From: CAZBXD01 sp965216395
Lineage (GTDB): Bacteria > Pseudomonadota > Alphaproteobacteria > Micavibrionales > SZUA-601
Length of the DNA: 64,000 nucleotides
Direction: 5' to 3'
Assembly: GCA_965216395.1 (NCBI GenBank)
Contig: OZ244156.1
Span: 1,585,956-1,649,955, forward strand
This document shows positions 8,600 to 17,246 of the stretch, piece after piece. The notes beneath the pieces were generated by a model that searched no databases, was not told where the DNA came from, and saw only the letters and a list, made by a program, of their open reading frames with translations. The first letter of the stretch is position 1. Each line of letters begins with the position of its first letter. Made by a program: the position numbers and the translations under genes.

Positions 8600-8770
8600 T
8601 AACGTTTAGTAGCGTTATAAGACCGGTTCCACTCCCGATTGGGTGGCTTTTTTGTATCCTCAATAAAGGGTGCCAAGACCTTTATCTATGGTCGGGAGTG
8701 GGCTGAATATAAGACTTGTTTACAGGAAATAGGTCCACATGTGTTTTATCATGCTACTAAACTCCCGATC
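8600..8770 (+). ncRNA. Candidate structured leader/intergenic RNA with alternative pairings
   Basis: CCACTCCCGA at 8629-8638 pairs perfectly with TCGGGAGTGG at 8692-8701. The same central element can instead pair, over 8 bp, with ACTCCCGA at 8761-8768. The first arm also forms a terminator hairpin with GGGTGG at 8641-8646. Smaller hairpins are TAACG/CGTTA (8600-8617) and AAAGG/CCTTT near 8656-8675. Three interchangeable copies of one motif upstream of a small gene at 8798 look like a switchable leader. No known RNA family is recognised. Confidence 0.35.
8629..8653 (+). terminator. Intrinsic terminator after the S26-like gene
   Basis: CCACTC (8629-8634) pairs with GGGTGG (8641-8646) around loop CCGATT, followed by a C and six T residues. 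It ends transcription 70-95 nt after the stop of 7943-8557 unless the alternative pairing with 8692-8701 forms. Confidence 0.6.
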
Positions 8771-8797
8771 ACTTAAAGAATAAAGGAGTTTTGCCAC

Positions 8798-8929
8798 ATG
8801 ATCCGCGTCCGTCTTATCCCCTATCGTACATGGCGTATTAAATCTATGGGGACGTATCGTGATTATTACGAAAAGACAAGAGTGACTTATTTCACAATCC
8901 CGTTATTTATTGTCAAAATTAAATGGTAA
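8798..8929 (+). CDS. Small basic hypothetical protein (43 aa)
   Basis: A 43-codon frame starts at ATG 8798 with a strong AAAGGAGT ribosome binding site 8-10 nt upstream, and ends at TAA 8927-8929. The peptide is Arg/Lys/Tyr-rich (MIRVRLIPYRTWRIKS at the start, ending TIPLFIVKIKW) and has no recognised family. The strong ribosome binding site is the main support. It follows the candidate structured RNA and ends just before the 3' end of the opposite-strand orphan at 8932. Confidence 0.45.
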   Translation: MIRVRLIPYRTWRIKSMGTYRDYYEKTRVTYFTIPLFIVKIKW

Positions 8930-8931
8930 AA

Positions 8932-9447
8932 TTACAATGAAACCTTGGTTGGGATCATATTATAGCGTTTTTTGAAAGTGTTTTTGGCCTTAATCGCATC
9001 TTCATAGATATCTTTATTTTCTGCCAACGTGGTGTATAAGTTGCCAATATAATTGTTATATTGTTCTTCCAATTGAGAAACTTCTATCGATTTATTAATG
9101 GTGTTGCCACGTCTATGCGTCAGATCATCGTTTAATCTGCTTAACGATTCTTCCATTATGGCCAGATTTTGACAGGTGTTCTTATCAAGAATATCGCATT
9201 TATCCCATATGATATCCACACCATAGCGAGTAATGCCGTAATATGTTTGATCAATGTCCCTTACAAATTTTTGATAGGGTATTTCGGTTTCTATCATAGT
9301 CGACATCTGGTTATATTTCAGCTCTCGCAAGATCTGTTCGTTAATGAGATCAGCAGTAAGCAACTCTTCCACAGCGGCCTTAAAAATATAAAGATTTTCA
9401 ACATGAATGACAGCATTATACATATTAATTTTATTAGAATAATTCAT
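8932..9447 (-). CDS. Orphan hypothetical helical protein (171 aa, or 163 aa from 9423)
   Basis: I do not recognise this protein. It is predicted mostly helical and acidic, with coiled-coil-like segments around residues 105-160, and has no signal peptide. The start is uncertain. ATG 9447 lies inside a promoter-like region (TTGACA at 9460-9455), whereas ATG 9423 (residue 9, MYNAVIHV) would follow the -10-like element TAATAA by only a few bases, as in other orphans of this window that appear leaderless. The full frame is listed, but 9423 is a serious alternative. Confidence 0.55.
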   Translation of the reverse strand: MNYSNKINMYNAVIHVENLYIFKAAVEELLTADLINEQILRELKYNQMSTMIETEIPYQKFVRDIDQTYYGITRYGVDIIWDKCDILDKNTCQNLAIMEESLSRLNDDLTHRRGNTINKSIEVSQLEEQYNNYIGNLYTTLAENKDIYEDAIKAKNTFKKRYNMIPTKVSL

Positions 9448-9552
9448 ACCGTTTTGTCAATGAAAAACCTGTTTTATAGAAAATACTTGCAATTTATTAT
9501 GTTAATGTTTATGTGTAATCTATAGCGATTCATAATAAGAAAAAAAATAATC

Positions 9553-10314
9553 ATGGAATCAAAAAATAAACATAGTATTGGTGCGTGCCCTGTTGGTATG
9601 GGTAAAGGTGATGTTAAGGCTTTATTGTCGTCCATGCCCCAAAATTACGATTTTACGCAAACACAGTATAATTTTTCTTATATTGATGAGAATGGTTTTG
9701 TTCAAAAAGTAAAGGTGCCAGCTCAAAAAGTGATCTCATCTGATTATTGGCATGATTACGAAGGGCTTTTCTCAATTCTAGATTATTTAAAAAATAATCA
9801 AAATCTTTCTATGTTGAATATGGCCATGTATGAGAATTTTCCTGATGCGAGAGCACCGTTTGAAATTCTTTCTTTTCAGATTGAAACAGAATATAAAGAA
9901 ATTGAAAGAAATAATGCTGAAAAACGAGTCAAAAAGTTAAAATCTGAGATATTTTACCTTGGCGCGCCGGTTAAAAAACAATATGTGCTTGATCATCTTG
10001 ATCAGGCTGATCGCCTGAGATTAAGCGATAGAAAATTAACAGTTCATAAGGCGCCTCTTCATTTAGGCTACAAAGAAAATCTACGAAGTATGATTGAAAA
10101 AGGTCCCGAAACCTTAATATATAGGCCTAATTCGGTAAAAACAGATCGGATTGCTGTCTTTCAAGTATCAAAATCAGATTTAAGAGATGCAAAATTCATT
10201 CATCCCCATGATTACGAAAAAATTTGGCAAAATGGTCAATGGGTGGATGCCCAATGGGAAAATGGCCATATCACCAATGGCAACCGCCGCGGAATCGGAG
10301 AACCCATTTTATAA
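9553..10314 (+). CDS. Orphan hypothetical protein (253 aa)
   Basis: I do not recognise this protein. It starts with a polar segment, has no signal peptide or membrane span, and contains a basic helical run around residues 120-135 (EIERNNAEKRVKKLKS). The tail is Trp/Asn/Gly-rich (IWQNGQWVDAQWENGH) with near-repeated Q/N-G-x-W-D-Q units. It lies between an opposite-strand orphan and mdh in the same orientation as mdh, but the gap of about 100 nt suggests a separate transcription unit. A Dot/Icm substrate is possible but only speculation from context. Confidence 0.6.
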   Translation: MESKNKHSIGACPVGMGKGDVKALLSSMPQNYDFTQTQYNFSYIDENGFVQKVKVPAQKVISSDYWHDYEGLFSILDYLKNNQNLSMLNMAMYENFPDARAPFEILSFQIETEYKEIERNNAEKRVKKLKSEIFYLGAPVKKQYVLDHLDQADRLRLSDRKLTVHKAPLHLGYKENLRSMIEKGPETLIYRPNSVKTDRIAVFQVSKSDLRDAKFIHPHDYEKIWQNGQWVDAQWENGHITNGNRRGIGEPIL

Positions 10315-10412
10315 TTTTTTTGCCGGTAATCTTATGAATTTAGTAAGATAGTTCTTTTTATAATACGCTCTCATATTTCAATTCATCACCATCGAAAGAG
10401 GATACTATCATT

Positions 10413-11363
10413 ATGGCGCGTAAAAAAATTGCTTTGATCGGGGCGGGACAAATTGGCGGAACCTTGGCCTTATTGGCAGGACAGAAAAATCTTGGTGATG
10501 TGGTTCTCATTGATATTCAAAAAGGTGTCCCAGCGGGTAAGGCGTTGGATCTGAATCAGCTTTCACCGGTTGAAAAATTTGATTGTCAATACAAAGGCGG
10601 GACGGATTACCGGATGATTAAAGGCGCGGATGTTTGTATCGTAACCGCAGGTGTGCCTCGCAAACCAGGTATGAGCCGTGATGATTTGATTGGGATTAAT
10701 AAAAAGATTATTGAATCAGTAGGTAAACAGATTAAAAAATATGCCCCTAAAGCTTTTGTGATTGTCATTACCAATCCCTTGGATGTGATGGTGGGGGTCA
10801 TGCAAAAAACCACTGGTTTTAAAAAACACATGGTTGTGGGTATGGCTGGCGTTTTAGACAGTGCGCGGTTCCGTTATTTCTTGGCTGAAGCGATGCATGT
10901 TTCTGTCGAAGATGTGAATGCGTTTGTTTTGGGTGGCCATGGTGATACGATGGTACCATTGGTACGGTATTCGACCGTGGCGGGAATTCCTTTACCCGAT
11001 TTAGTGAAAATGAAATGGATCACTCAGGCTAAACTTGATGCAATAGTCGATCGCACCCGCAATGGTGGTGGTGAGATTGTTAAACTTTTGGGGAATGGAT
11101 CCGCGTTTTACGCGCCCGCGGCCAGTGCGATTGCCATGGCAGAAAGTTATTTGCTTAATAAAAAACGGGTTTTACCTTGTGCGGCTTATCTGAATGGTCA
11201 ATATGGTGTGAAGGGCATGTATATTGGTGTACCCGTGGTGATTGGTGAAAAAGGTGTTGAAAAGATTGTGGAAATCAATCTCAATACAGCTGAGAAAAAG
11301 ATGTTCCAAAAATCTGTGAAGGCTGTGCAAAAAACTTTAGACGCCGCTAAGAAGATAAAATAA
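10413..11363 (+). CDS. mdh: Malate dehydrogenase
   Basis: NAD-dependent malate dehydrogenase of the LDH-like type used by alphaproteobacteria, converting malate to oxaloacetate in the TCA cycle. The nucleotide-binding loop GAGQIGG is at residues 10-16, with Asp34 ending beta-2 as expected for NAD preference. Substrate arginines lie in AGVPRKPGMSRDD (Arg83 and Arg89), where Arg83 marks malate rather than lactate specificity. The catalytic His176 is in GGHGDTM. At 316 residues the length is normal. It heads the order mdh, sucC, sucD, sucA, sucB, lpdA, common in alphaproteobacteria but here interrupted by orphan genes. Confidence 0.97.
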   Translation: MARKKIALIGAGQIGGTLALLAGQKNLGDVVLIDIQKGVPAGKALDLNQLSPVEKFDCQYKGGTDYRMIKGADVCIVTAGVPRKPGMSRDDLIGINKKIIESVGKQIKKYAPKAFVIVITNPLDVMVGVMQKTTGFKKHMVVGMAGVLDSARFRYFLAEAMHVSVEDVNAFVLGGHGDTMVPLVRYSTVAGIPLPDLVKMKWITQAKLDAIVDRTRNGGGEIVKLLGNGSAFYAPAASAIAMAESYLLNKKRVLPCAAYLNGQYGVKGMYIGVPVVIGEKGVEKIVEINLNTAEKKMFQKSVKAVQKTLDAAKKIK

Positions 11364-11435
11364 TTACATAATACTTGTTTTGAATGGCCTTTTTCGTTAT
11401 AATGGCGCAATATTACTGTAATATGGGCTTATATA

Positions 11436-12050
11436 GTGACGAAAAAGAACGAAGAGAATGATATTGAGCGGCAGGTTTTGACGTGTCTTATGAAGACACA
11501 TGCGCTCAGGTGGATTAATTATAACAAAACTTGTGCCCTAGCTCAAGAGTTACAAAAAATCACCCTTTTTACCGATAATTTCGACTTGTTTGAAAAACGG
11601 GTTTCTGGTTTTGCTCTGGATCAAGAAGAATTAAAAACCCTGGAAGAACTGAGTATCAAAATCGCTGAGACGGTTGCAACGGATACGTCCCCTAATAGTT
11701 TGGTGCTTTTCAGCGGTGAAACCATGGTGGATGCAGAAACTTATGTATCAGCACATCATGAATATGTTTTGATTCATTCATTGCCGGCGGGCGCCATGTT
11801 AGAAATGCTCAATCTTTTTGATAAAAACCTCTCCCTTTTGGATGATGCGCGACGAAAACCATGGAATATTCTTGCCAAACGCTTATGTGAACAGGCACAG
11901 GGAAATGTTAAAGCCATTATTAATCAACCGAAAGAAACCGCCACATTTTTAAATGTAGAGATGCCTGCCTTATTGGAGAATAAAGCTGTTTTAACCATTA
12001 ACAGGCAGGAAAAATTACAGTTTTTCAAAGGATTAGAAATTGGCCGATGA
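11436..12050 (+). CDS. Hypothetical protein (204 aa) downstream of mdh
   Basis: I do not recognise this protein. It appears soluble and helical; residues 95-125 (LVLFSGETMVDAETYVSAHH) are the most patterned part. The start is a GTG at 11436 giving MTKKNEEND; no clear ribosome binding site precedes it, so the start is provisional. It is co-oriented with mdh (72-nt gap) and with the small gene at 12095, so it may be part of that transcript. Codon usage resembles its housekeeping neighbours more than the orphans do. Confidence 0.6.
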   Translation: MTKKNEENDIERQVLTCLMKTHALRWINYNKTCALAQELQKITLFTDNFDLFEKRVSGFALDQEELKTLEELSIKIAETVATDTSPNSLVLFSGETMVDAETYVSAHHEYVLIHSLPAGAMLEMLNLFDKNLSLLDDARRKPWNILAKRLCEQAQGNVKAIINQPKETATFLNVEMPALLENKAVLTINRQEKLQFFKGLEIGR

Positions 12051-12094
12051 CGATATGTCTTGCTTTTTAAGCATTATGTGACGTATCATCTTTT

Positions 12095-12229
12095 ATGACC
12101 AAAAAAACCAAGACAAAAATCTTTATTTTTGCCCTCGCCTTATTGGCACTTTATGGTATCAGCCGTTGTTGGACACAGCCCGATCGTAATTTTTATTACA
12201 GTTCTGCTGAAACCAATCTATCTAGTTAG
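12095..12229 (+). CDS. Small membrane or exported peptide (44 aa)
   Basis: A 44-codon frame begins at ATG 12095, 45 nt after the previous gene. It encodes a basic start (MTKKTKTK) followed by one hydrophobic segment (IFIFALALLALYGISRC) and a short polar tail. This could be a small membrane peptide or a poorly matching lipoprotein signal with Cys as acceptor. No Shine-Dalgarno is evident. Its last 8 nt overlap the 3' end of the opposite-strand orphan at 12222. Confidence 0.4.
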   Translation: MTKKTKTKIFIFALALLALYGISRCWTQPDRNFYYSSAETNLSS

Positions 12230-13391
12230 TGTGCGGGCGACGACCATTATTATTCTTGGGGTTTGGAACAACAATAAAATCGTCATGTGTTCGGGCATGG
12301 TGCTTGCCAAATTTTTGTGCGCTTTCACGAAATTCAACATTGCCCACAGGTAGTTCAAAAGTTTCTTTTTTATTTTCAACAGCCTTGCCAGCAAGATTTT
12401 TTTGAGAATTAATATGATTTTTGTATAACCTTAAGGCTTTCTTTTTTAACTGAACGCTTTTTCGATAATCCGCATCAAAAATAAAGTTTTTGGCGTCTTG
12501 AAACTTTTTTATAATGGGGTGTTGCTTATTATATTCTCTATTTTCGGGAATAAATTGCTTTAAGGTTTTATGATAGGCAAAGATATGTTCCTTTTTACTG
12601 TACTCTGACTCTTCTGTAACGCGTATAAAGGCAATATTTCCTTCAGGATTATCAATTATACGTGCATTTTTTTTAAAAAATGGCTCTGAATTTCTACAAT
12701 ATATCGATTCAATTTCATCAATATTAAAGATAAATTTCGAAATATCGGTTTGTTCGCTGAAGCTAATATCTTTTATATAAATCGAATTAATCTTTGCATT
12801 ACCGATGTATTTATCAAAATGGATAGAGGCATCACTTCGATGGATATCGATAGTTAACTTATCAATATCCCTCATATATGAATCTTGGCTGATAATATTA
12901 CTTGATAACGTGACTTCTTTCATGTTTGTAATACGACAAGTATCTATAGAGTGGGCATTAATTGCAATGATATCACCATTGTAAACATTTAAATTTTTTA
13001 AACATGTTTGAGATCCGGTAATATTTGAATTTTTAAAACCTTTTAATTTTAGGCTTTTCAAACCATGTGTTAGATTGATATTAATTTTTTGTGAATTATT
13101 AATAGTAAGATGGCCATTGTCGGCCTGACGTAAATTTATTTTAATCGAATAAAAGTCTTGTAAAATTAGGTTTCGTTCTAGGTGATTGTCATATTCACTC
13201 TGAAGAGAAAGGCGATTTATTGAACAATCAAAATCGTTCATCTCTTTTGTTGCTTCAATAGTTAAACTTTCACTGGTTTTGGTATCGATTTCTAAAGCAC
13301 CATCAAAACTGTTTGTATAATCAATTTCTTGATCCTTTAAGAATTTTCCAAAAGCCTTATTATCAAATATCTTTTTTTGTTTTTCTATCAT
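12222..13391 (-). CDS. Orphan hypothetical protein with beta-repeat-like sequence (389 aa)
   Basis: I do not recognise this protein. Residues about 40-240 have recurring short hydrophobic-polar alternation with Asn/Ile/Asp (for example LKLKGFKNSNITGS, LKNLNVYNGDIIAIN) that looks like beta-solenoid or pentapeptide-like architecture. The C-terminal 130 residues are basic and ends in NNNGRRPHTN. There is no signal peptide. A good ribosome binding site (AAGGAT) precedes the ATG, and the promoter has the TTGACATAATAT element. It occupies the gap between mdh and sucC in antiparallel orientation. A secreted substrate is plausible but unproven. Confidence 0.65.
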   Translation of the reverse strand: MIEKQKKIFDNKAFGKFLKDQEIDYTNSFDGALEIDTKTSESLTIEATKEMNDFDCSINRLSLQSEYDNHLERNLILQDFYSIKINLRQADNGHLTINNSQKININLTHGLKSLKLKGFKNSNITGSQTCLKNLNVYNGDIIAINAHSIDTCRITNMKEVTLSSNIISQDSYMRDIDKLTIDIHRSDASIHFDKYIGNAKINSIYIKDISFSEQTDISKFIFNIDEIESIYCRNSEPFFKKNARIIDNPEGNIAFIRVTEESEYSKKEHIFAYHKTLKQFIPENREYNKQHPIIKKFQDAKNFIFDADYRKSVQLKKKALRLYKNHINSQKNLAGKAVENKKETFELPVGNVEFRESAQKFGKHHARTHDDFIVVPNPKNNNGRRPHTN

Positions 13392-13419
13392 AGTCTTTTA
13401 TCCTTAGGATTCTATCAGG

Positions 13420-13448
13420 ACTGTACAAAATAAATTATATTATGTCAA
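13420..13448 (-). promoter_or_regulatory. TTGACATAATAT-type promoter of orphan gene 12222-13391
   Basis: Minus-strand TTGACA (13448-13443) is followed by TAATAT, then after 17 nt in total by TACAGT (13425-13420). It leaves a leader of about 22 nt carrying an AAGGAT ribosome binding site. Confidence 0.6.
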
Positions 13449-13545
13449 TGGTGAAATTTAATACGGATGTTATCTTTTATTTTACCTCTTATCTCTATAC
13501 ACTGTTGTTGTAAATTTATAACGCTTAAATGGAATAGTGACTCTT

Positions 13546-14742
13546 ATGAATATTCATGAATATCAAGCTAAAGAACTCTTAAAAAAATACCATGTCGCGG
13601 TGCCTGATGGTATGGCGGCAATGACAGTTGATGAAGCTGTGCAGGCGGCGCAAGAACTGCCCGGCCCGCTTTATGTTGTTAAGGCACAAATCCATGCTGG
13701 TGGGCGTGGCGCGGGTCATTTTGCCAATAACCCGGAGGGTAAAGGCGGTGTGCGTCTGTGTAAAACCAAAGATGCGGTGAAAGAGGCCGCTCAAGCGATG
13801 CTAGGGCAAACATTGATTACAAAACAAACTGGCGCTGAAGGGAAAGAGGTGCAGCGTCTTTATGTTACACAGGGCGTTGACATTGAAAAAGAATATTATT
13901 GTTCCGTGATATTGGACCGCGCCACGTCGCGCGTGACCTTTATGGTATCGACCGAAGGGGGTATGGATATTGAAGAAGTGGCGGAACATACGCCAGAAAA
14001 GATCACCTATGTCGCCATTGACCCCGCCACAGGGATGATGCCATTTCATGCACGTGAACTGGCCTTTGCACTTGGGTTTTCGGGCCCGTCATTAAAATCG
14101 GGGATTAAATTTTTCCTCTCCCTCTATAAAGCTTTCGTTGAGTTGGACGCCTCTATCGTGGAAATTAACCCATTGATTTTAACCGATCAGGGGGAAGTGA
14201 TGGCATTGGATGCAAAAATGAATTTTGATGAGAATGCGCTTTTCCGTCATCCCGAGATTGCCGAACTGCGTGATGAATCAGAAGAAGATCCCATGGAATT
14301 AGAAGCAGCCAAATATGATCTTAACTATGTGAATCTGGATGGGAATATCGGATGTATGGTTAATGGTGCTGGTCTAGCGATGGCCACGATGGACATCATT
14401 AAACTAGCGGGCGGCAAACCGGCGAATTTCTTGGATGTTGGTGGTGGGGCGCAAAAAGAACAAATTGTCGCTGCGTTTAAACTTATTCTATCCGATCCAA
14501 GTGTCGAAGCGATTTTAGTGAATATTTTTGGCGGAATTATGCGCTGTGATATTATTGCTGAAGGTATTGTGGCCGCCGCGAAAGAGGTTCAATTGAATAT
14601 TCCATTGGTCGTCCGTTTGGAAGGGACAAATGTTGATAAAGGTAAAGAGATTTTGGCCCATTCTGATTTGGCGATTATTGCGGCGGATAATCTGGGTGAT
14701 GCAGCGACAAAGGTGGCTCAAACCTTGAAGAAAGCTGCGTAA
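13546..14742 (+). CDS. sucC: Succinyl-CoA synthetase beta subunit
   Basis: ADP-forming succinate-CoA ligase beta subunit, 398 residues, the normal length. It begins MNIHEYQAKELLKKYHV, the family start, so ATG 13546 is chosen over the frame opening at 13537. The ATP-grasp domain includes KAQIHAGGRGAG, and the C-terminal ligase domain has GGGAQKEQI and FGGIMRCD. It pairs with SucD to make succinate and ATP from succinyl-CoA. The sodC-like gene begins 3 nt after its stop, separating it from sucD. Confidence 0.97.
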   Translation: MNIHEYQAKELLKKYHVAVPDGMAAMTVDEAVQAAQELPGPLYVVKAQIHAGGRGAGHFANNPEGKGGVRLCKTKDAVKEAAQAMLGQTLITKQTGAEGKEVQRLYVTQGVDIEKEYYCSVILDRATSRVTFMVSTEGGMDIEEVAEHTPEKITYVAIDPATGMMPFHARELAFALGFSGPSLKSGIKFFLSLYKAFVELDASIVEINPLILTDQGEVMALDAKMNFDENALFRHPEIAELRDESEEDPMELEAAKYDLNYVNLDGNIGCMVNGAGLAMATMDIIKLAGGKPANFLDVGGGAQKEQIVAAFKLILSDPSVEAILVNIFGGIMRCDIIAEGIVAAAKEVQLNIPLVVRLEGTNVDKGKEILAHSDLAIIAADNLGDAATKVAQTLKKAA

Positions 14743-14745
14743 ATC

Positions 14746-15339
14746 ATGCAATTTTTAAAGATAATCGCTATATTTTCCATGATAATTTTTGCACCGGTGG
14801 CAATGGCGAAAATGCCTGCAAAGTCAACGGTTGCACAGGCGACGATGATCAATAACCAAGGCGAGATGATTGGTATTGCTATGATTAAAAAAGCCAGTAA
14901 TGGCGTTTTGATTGATTTGTCGGTGCAGGGTTTAGAACCGGGTTATCATGGGATGCATTTCCACAATGTGGGGAATTGCGATGATATGGATGCGTTTAAA
15001 AATGCGGGCGGTCATATCATGCCCACGGATAAACCACATGGATTTTTCCATGCACAAGGCCCCCATGAAGGGAATTTGCCCAATCTTATTGTTCATAAAG
15101 ATGGCACAGCTCAGGTTGAACTTTACTCAAACCTTGTCCAATTTGATGAAGGGCCAGCGCCGCTGTTGGATGAGGACGGTTCCACTTTGATTATTCATGA
15201 AAATCGCGATGATCATATCACACAACCCATTGGTGGCGCGGGTGGTCGCGTGGCCTGTGGTGTGATCAAACAATTGCCGATTAAAACACAGGTACAACCA
15301 CGCTTAGAAAAGGAAAAAATACATGGCGGTTCTCGTTAA
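14746..15339 (+). CDS. sodC: Cu/Zn superoxide dismutase-like exported protein
   Basis: A signal peptide (residues 1-21, ending APVAMA) directs the protein to the periplasm, where Cu/Zn SOD removes superoxide. The metal-ligand pattern is HFH (His71, His73), GGH (His90, bridging), KPHG (His98), GPHEG (His107) and IIH (His151). The disulfide cysteines lie in VGNCDD and RVACGV. The zinc-ligand Asp of the family's GDLP segment appears as Asn110 (GNLPNL). The C-terminus carries about 20 extra residues that overlap the sucD start by 17 nt. Placement between sucC and sucD with a 3-nt gap and an overlap implies translational coupling with the TCA genes. Confidence 0.9.
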   Translation: MQFLKIIAIFSMIIFAPVAMAKMPAKSTVAQATMINNQGEMIGIAMIKKASNGVLIDLSVQGLEPGYHGMHFHNVGNCDDMDAFKNAGGHIMPTDKPHGFFHAQGPHEGNLPNLIVHKDGTAQVELYSNLVQFDEGPAPLLDEDGSTLIIHENRDDHITQPIGGAGGRVACGVIKQLPIKTQVQPRLEKEKIHGGSR

Positions 15340-16198
15340 TAAAGACACACGTCTCATTTGTCAGGGATTTACTGGCGCGCAAGGTACATTTCATAGTGAA
15401 CAAGCCATCGCTTATGGTACAAATATGGTTGGGGGTGTCACACCCGGTAAAGGTGGCCAAAAACATCTTGATTTGCCTGTTTTTAACACCGTGTTAGAGG
15501 CTAAACGAGAAACCGATGCGAATGCGTCTGTAATTTATGTGCCCCCGCCCTTTGCTGGCGATGCGATATTAGAGGCCATTCAGGCTGAGATCGAACTCAT
15601 TATTTGTATCACAGAGGGAATTCCGGTTCTGGATATGGTGACGGTAAAACGCGCGCTCGAACATTCAAAATCACGCCTTATCGGCCCGAATTGCCCGGGT
15701 GTCATTACACCGGATGAATGTAAAATTGGTATTATGCCTGGCCATATTCATAAACGTGGTAAAGTGGGGATCGTTTCCCGTTCTGGGACGCTGACTTATG
15801 AAGCTGTGGCGCAAACCACGGCCAATGGTTTAGGGCAAACCACCTGTATTGGTATTGGGGGGGATCCTGTTAATGGGACAAACTTTATCGATGCGATTGA
15901 TCTGTTTCTTGATGATGATGAAACCGAAGCGATTTTAATGATTGGTGAAATTGGTGGCAGTGCTGAAGAAGAGGCAGCCGAATTTTTAAAAAATGATCAA
16001 CGGAAAAAACCGGTGGCTGGATTTATTGCCGGTGTCACGGCGCCACCGGGTAAACGGATGGGTCATGCTGGGGCGATTATCGCCGGCGGTAAGGGTGACG
16101 CAAAATCCAAGATCGCCGCGATGGAAGCTGCGGGTATTGTGGTTAGCCAAAGCCCCGCTGGTCTAGGCGATGCGGTTGAACAAGCCATGGCGGGTTGA
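15323..16198 (+). CDS. sucD: Succinyl-CoA synthetase alpha subunit
   Basis: Alpha subunit of succinate-CoA ligase, 291 residues. The CoA-binding N-terminal region has CQGFTGAQGTFH, and the phosphorylated histidine is His248 in GKRMGHAGAII. A strong AAAGGA lies ahead of ATG 15323, inside the end of sodC, so the two frames overlap by 17 nt. Partner SucC is encoded at 13546. A 180-nt stretch follows with no supported gene before the opposite-strand orphan at 16378. Confidence 0.97.
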   Translation: MAVLVNKDTRLICQGFTGAQGTFHSEQAIAYGTNMVGGVTPGKGGQKHLDLPVFNTVLEAKRETDANASVIYVPPPFAGDAILEAIQAEIELIICITEGIPVLDMVTVKRALEHSKSRLIGPNCPGVITPDECKIGIMPGHIHKRGKVGIVSRSGTLTYEAVAQTTANGLGQTTCIGIGGDPVNGTNFIDAIDLFLDDDETEAILMIGEIGGSAEEEAAEFLKNDQRKKPVAGFIAGVTAPPGKRMGHAGAIIAGGKGDAKSKIAAMEAAGIVVSQSPAGLGDAVEQAMAG

Positions 16199-16377
16199 TG
16201 TGAAGCTGATTTAGCATTATTTACATTGGTTCAAGTGCTGGTGCTGTTTGGAATGGATAAGTATTCTGTACAGTTTAGTTGAACCTTAGAGCGCTTTAAG
16301 TACAGACCTTACAAAATTTTTCCTATTATTACGGATGATCAGGCTATCACGGTCGAAGACAATATTATCAAGGTTAT

Positions 16378-17085
16378 CTAAAGCAAACCTTTACTCAATA
16401 ATTCTTTGATTTCATCTTCGTTAAATTCGCTGTAACGGATGGCGAGGATTTGCATACAAAGGCGGAAATTCTTTTCGATATTTTTATCAATCAATTTGAA
16501 AAGCTTGGTTTTTTCCATGTTGAGGATTTTAGTAATATTATCTTTATGGCGATTGCCCAGTTTACCTTTAGTTTTAGGTTTTTTTGTCGTGTTTTTGACA
16601 GATGACCCACGGGTCAGGTCTTCCCAGTGTTTAACAATGGTTCTTTGTGGATTATCCACAATCTCTGACCAGGTTACGGGTTTAATTGAATGTCGATCTC
16701 TTTTCGCGTAATCGTGATGCCGTTTGGATGGCTTTTTCTTTTTGCCATCAAGGTGCAAGCACATCAAGATACGGGAATGAAAGAAATCAAAAACAATTTC
16801 TTCGTATTTCTGATATTCTTGAATATGACGAAAACGAAACCATTGATCATCGGAAAGTCGTTTTTTTCGTAAGATGTCTTGCCAGCTCAAAGTGTTTTTT
16901 GTGGCTTTTTTGATAAGATCTAAAGAGCGAAGCCGTTCAGGGTCATAAATCACATCATTCCAATGGATCCGTGTTCGCCGTATAAAAGACTTACCCCCCT
17001 TTATATGATTAATGGGCGCCGATATATCGGGTGATTTATTACTAATAATACCTTGAAACCAGTCGGGTTTATCACGTCTTTTCAT
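16378..17085 (-). CDS. Orphan hypothetical basic protein (235 aa)
   Basis: I do not recognise this protein. It is strongly basic (Lys/Arg/His-rich throughout, for example GKKKKPSKRHHDYAKR near residues 113-128), lacks a signal peptide, and has helical C-terminal segments. The base charge suggests nucleic-acid binding, or an acquired gene. It lies antiparallel between sucD and sucA. A TTGACATAA promoter sits so close upstream that the mRNA may be leaderless, and no ribosome binding site is seen. Confidence 0.6.
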   Translation of the reverse strand: MKRRDKPDWFQGIISNKSPDISAPINHIKGGKSFIRRTRIHWNDVIYDPERLRSLDLIKKATKNTLSWQDILRKKRLSDDQWFRFRHIQEYQKYEEIVFDFFHSRILMCLHLDGKKKKPSKRHHDYAKRDRHSIKPVTWSEIVDNPQRTIVKHWEDLTRGSSVKNTTKKPKTKGKLGNRHKDNITKILNMEKTKLFKLIDKNIEKNFRLCMQILAIRYSEFNEDEIKELLSKGLL

Positions 17086-17092
17086 AGAAAAT

Positions 17093-17121
17093 ATTATGCC
17101 ATAATTAGTATGTTATGTCAA
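17093..17121 (-). promoter_or_regulatory. TTGACATAA-type promoter of orphan gene 16378-17085
   Basis: Minus-strand TTGACA (17121-17116), 17 nt, then CATAAT (17098-17093). The ATG starts at 17085, about 7 nt past the -10, so a leaderless transcript is predicted. Confidence 0.6.
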
Positions 17122-17246
17122 AAATAAAAAGCGTGGTTTTTACAAAATTCAGCTTTTTGTATCATCTTCATGCTTGTGTTAACGACCCTTTTATTTATCA
17201 TGGTGTATAGTCACATTGTTTCACTATTAAGGTTAAGATTTCTCTC

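Noticed and set aside
16199..16377. A plus-strand open frame ending at about 16380 (PYKIFPIITDDQAITVEDN)
   Set aside because: It has no start codon or ribosome binding site and is interrupted upstream by a stop. It may be a decayed gene end, but I cannot assign a family, so it is not annotated.
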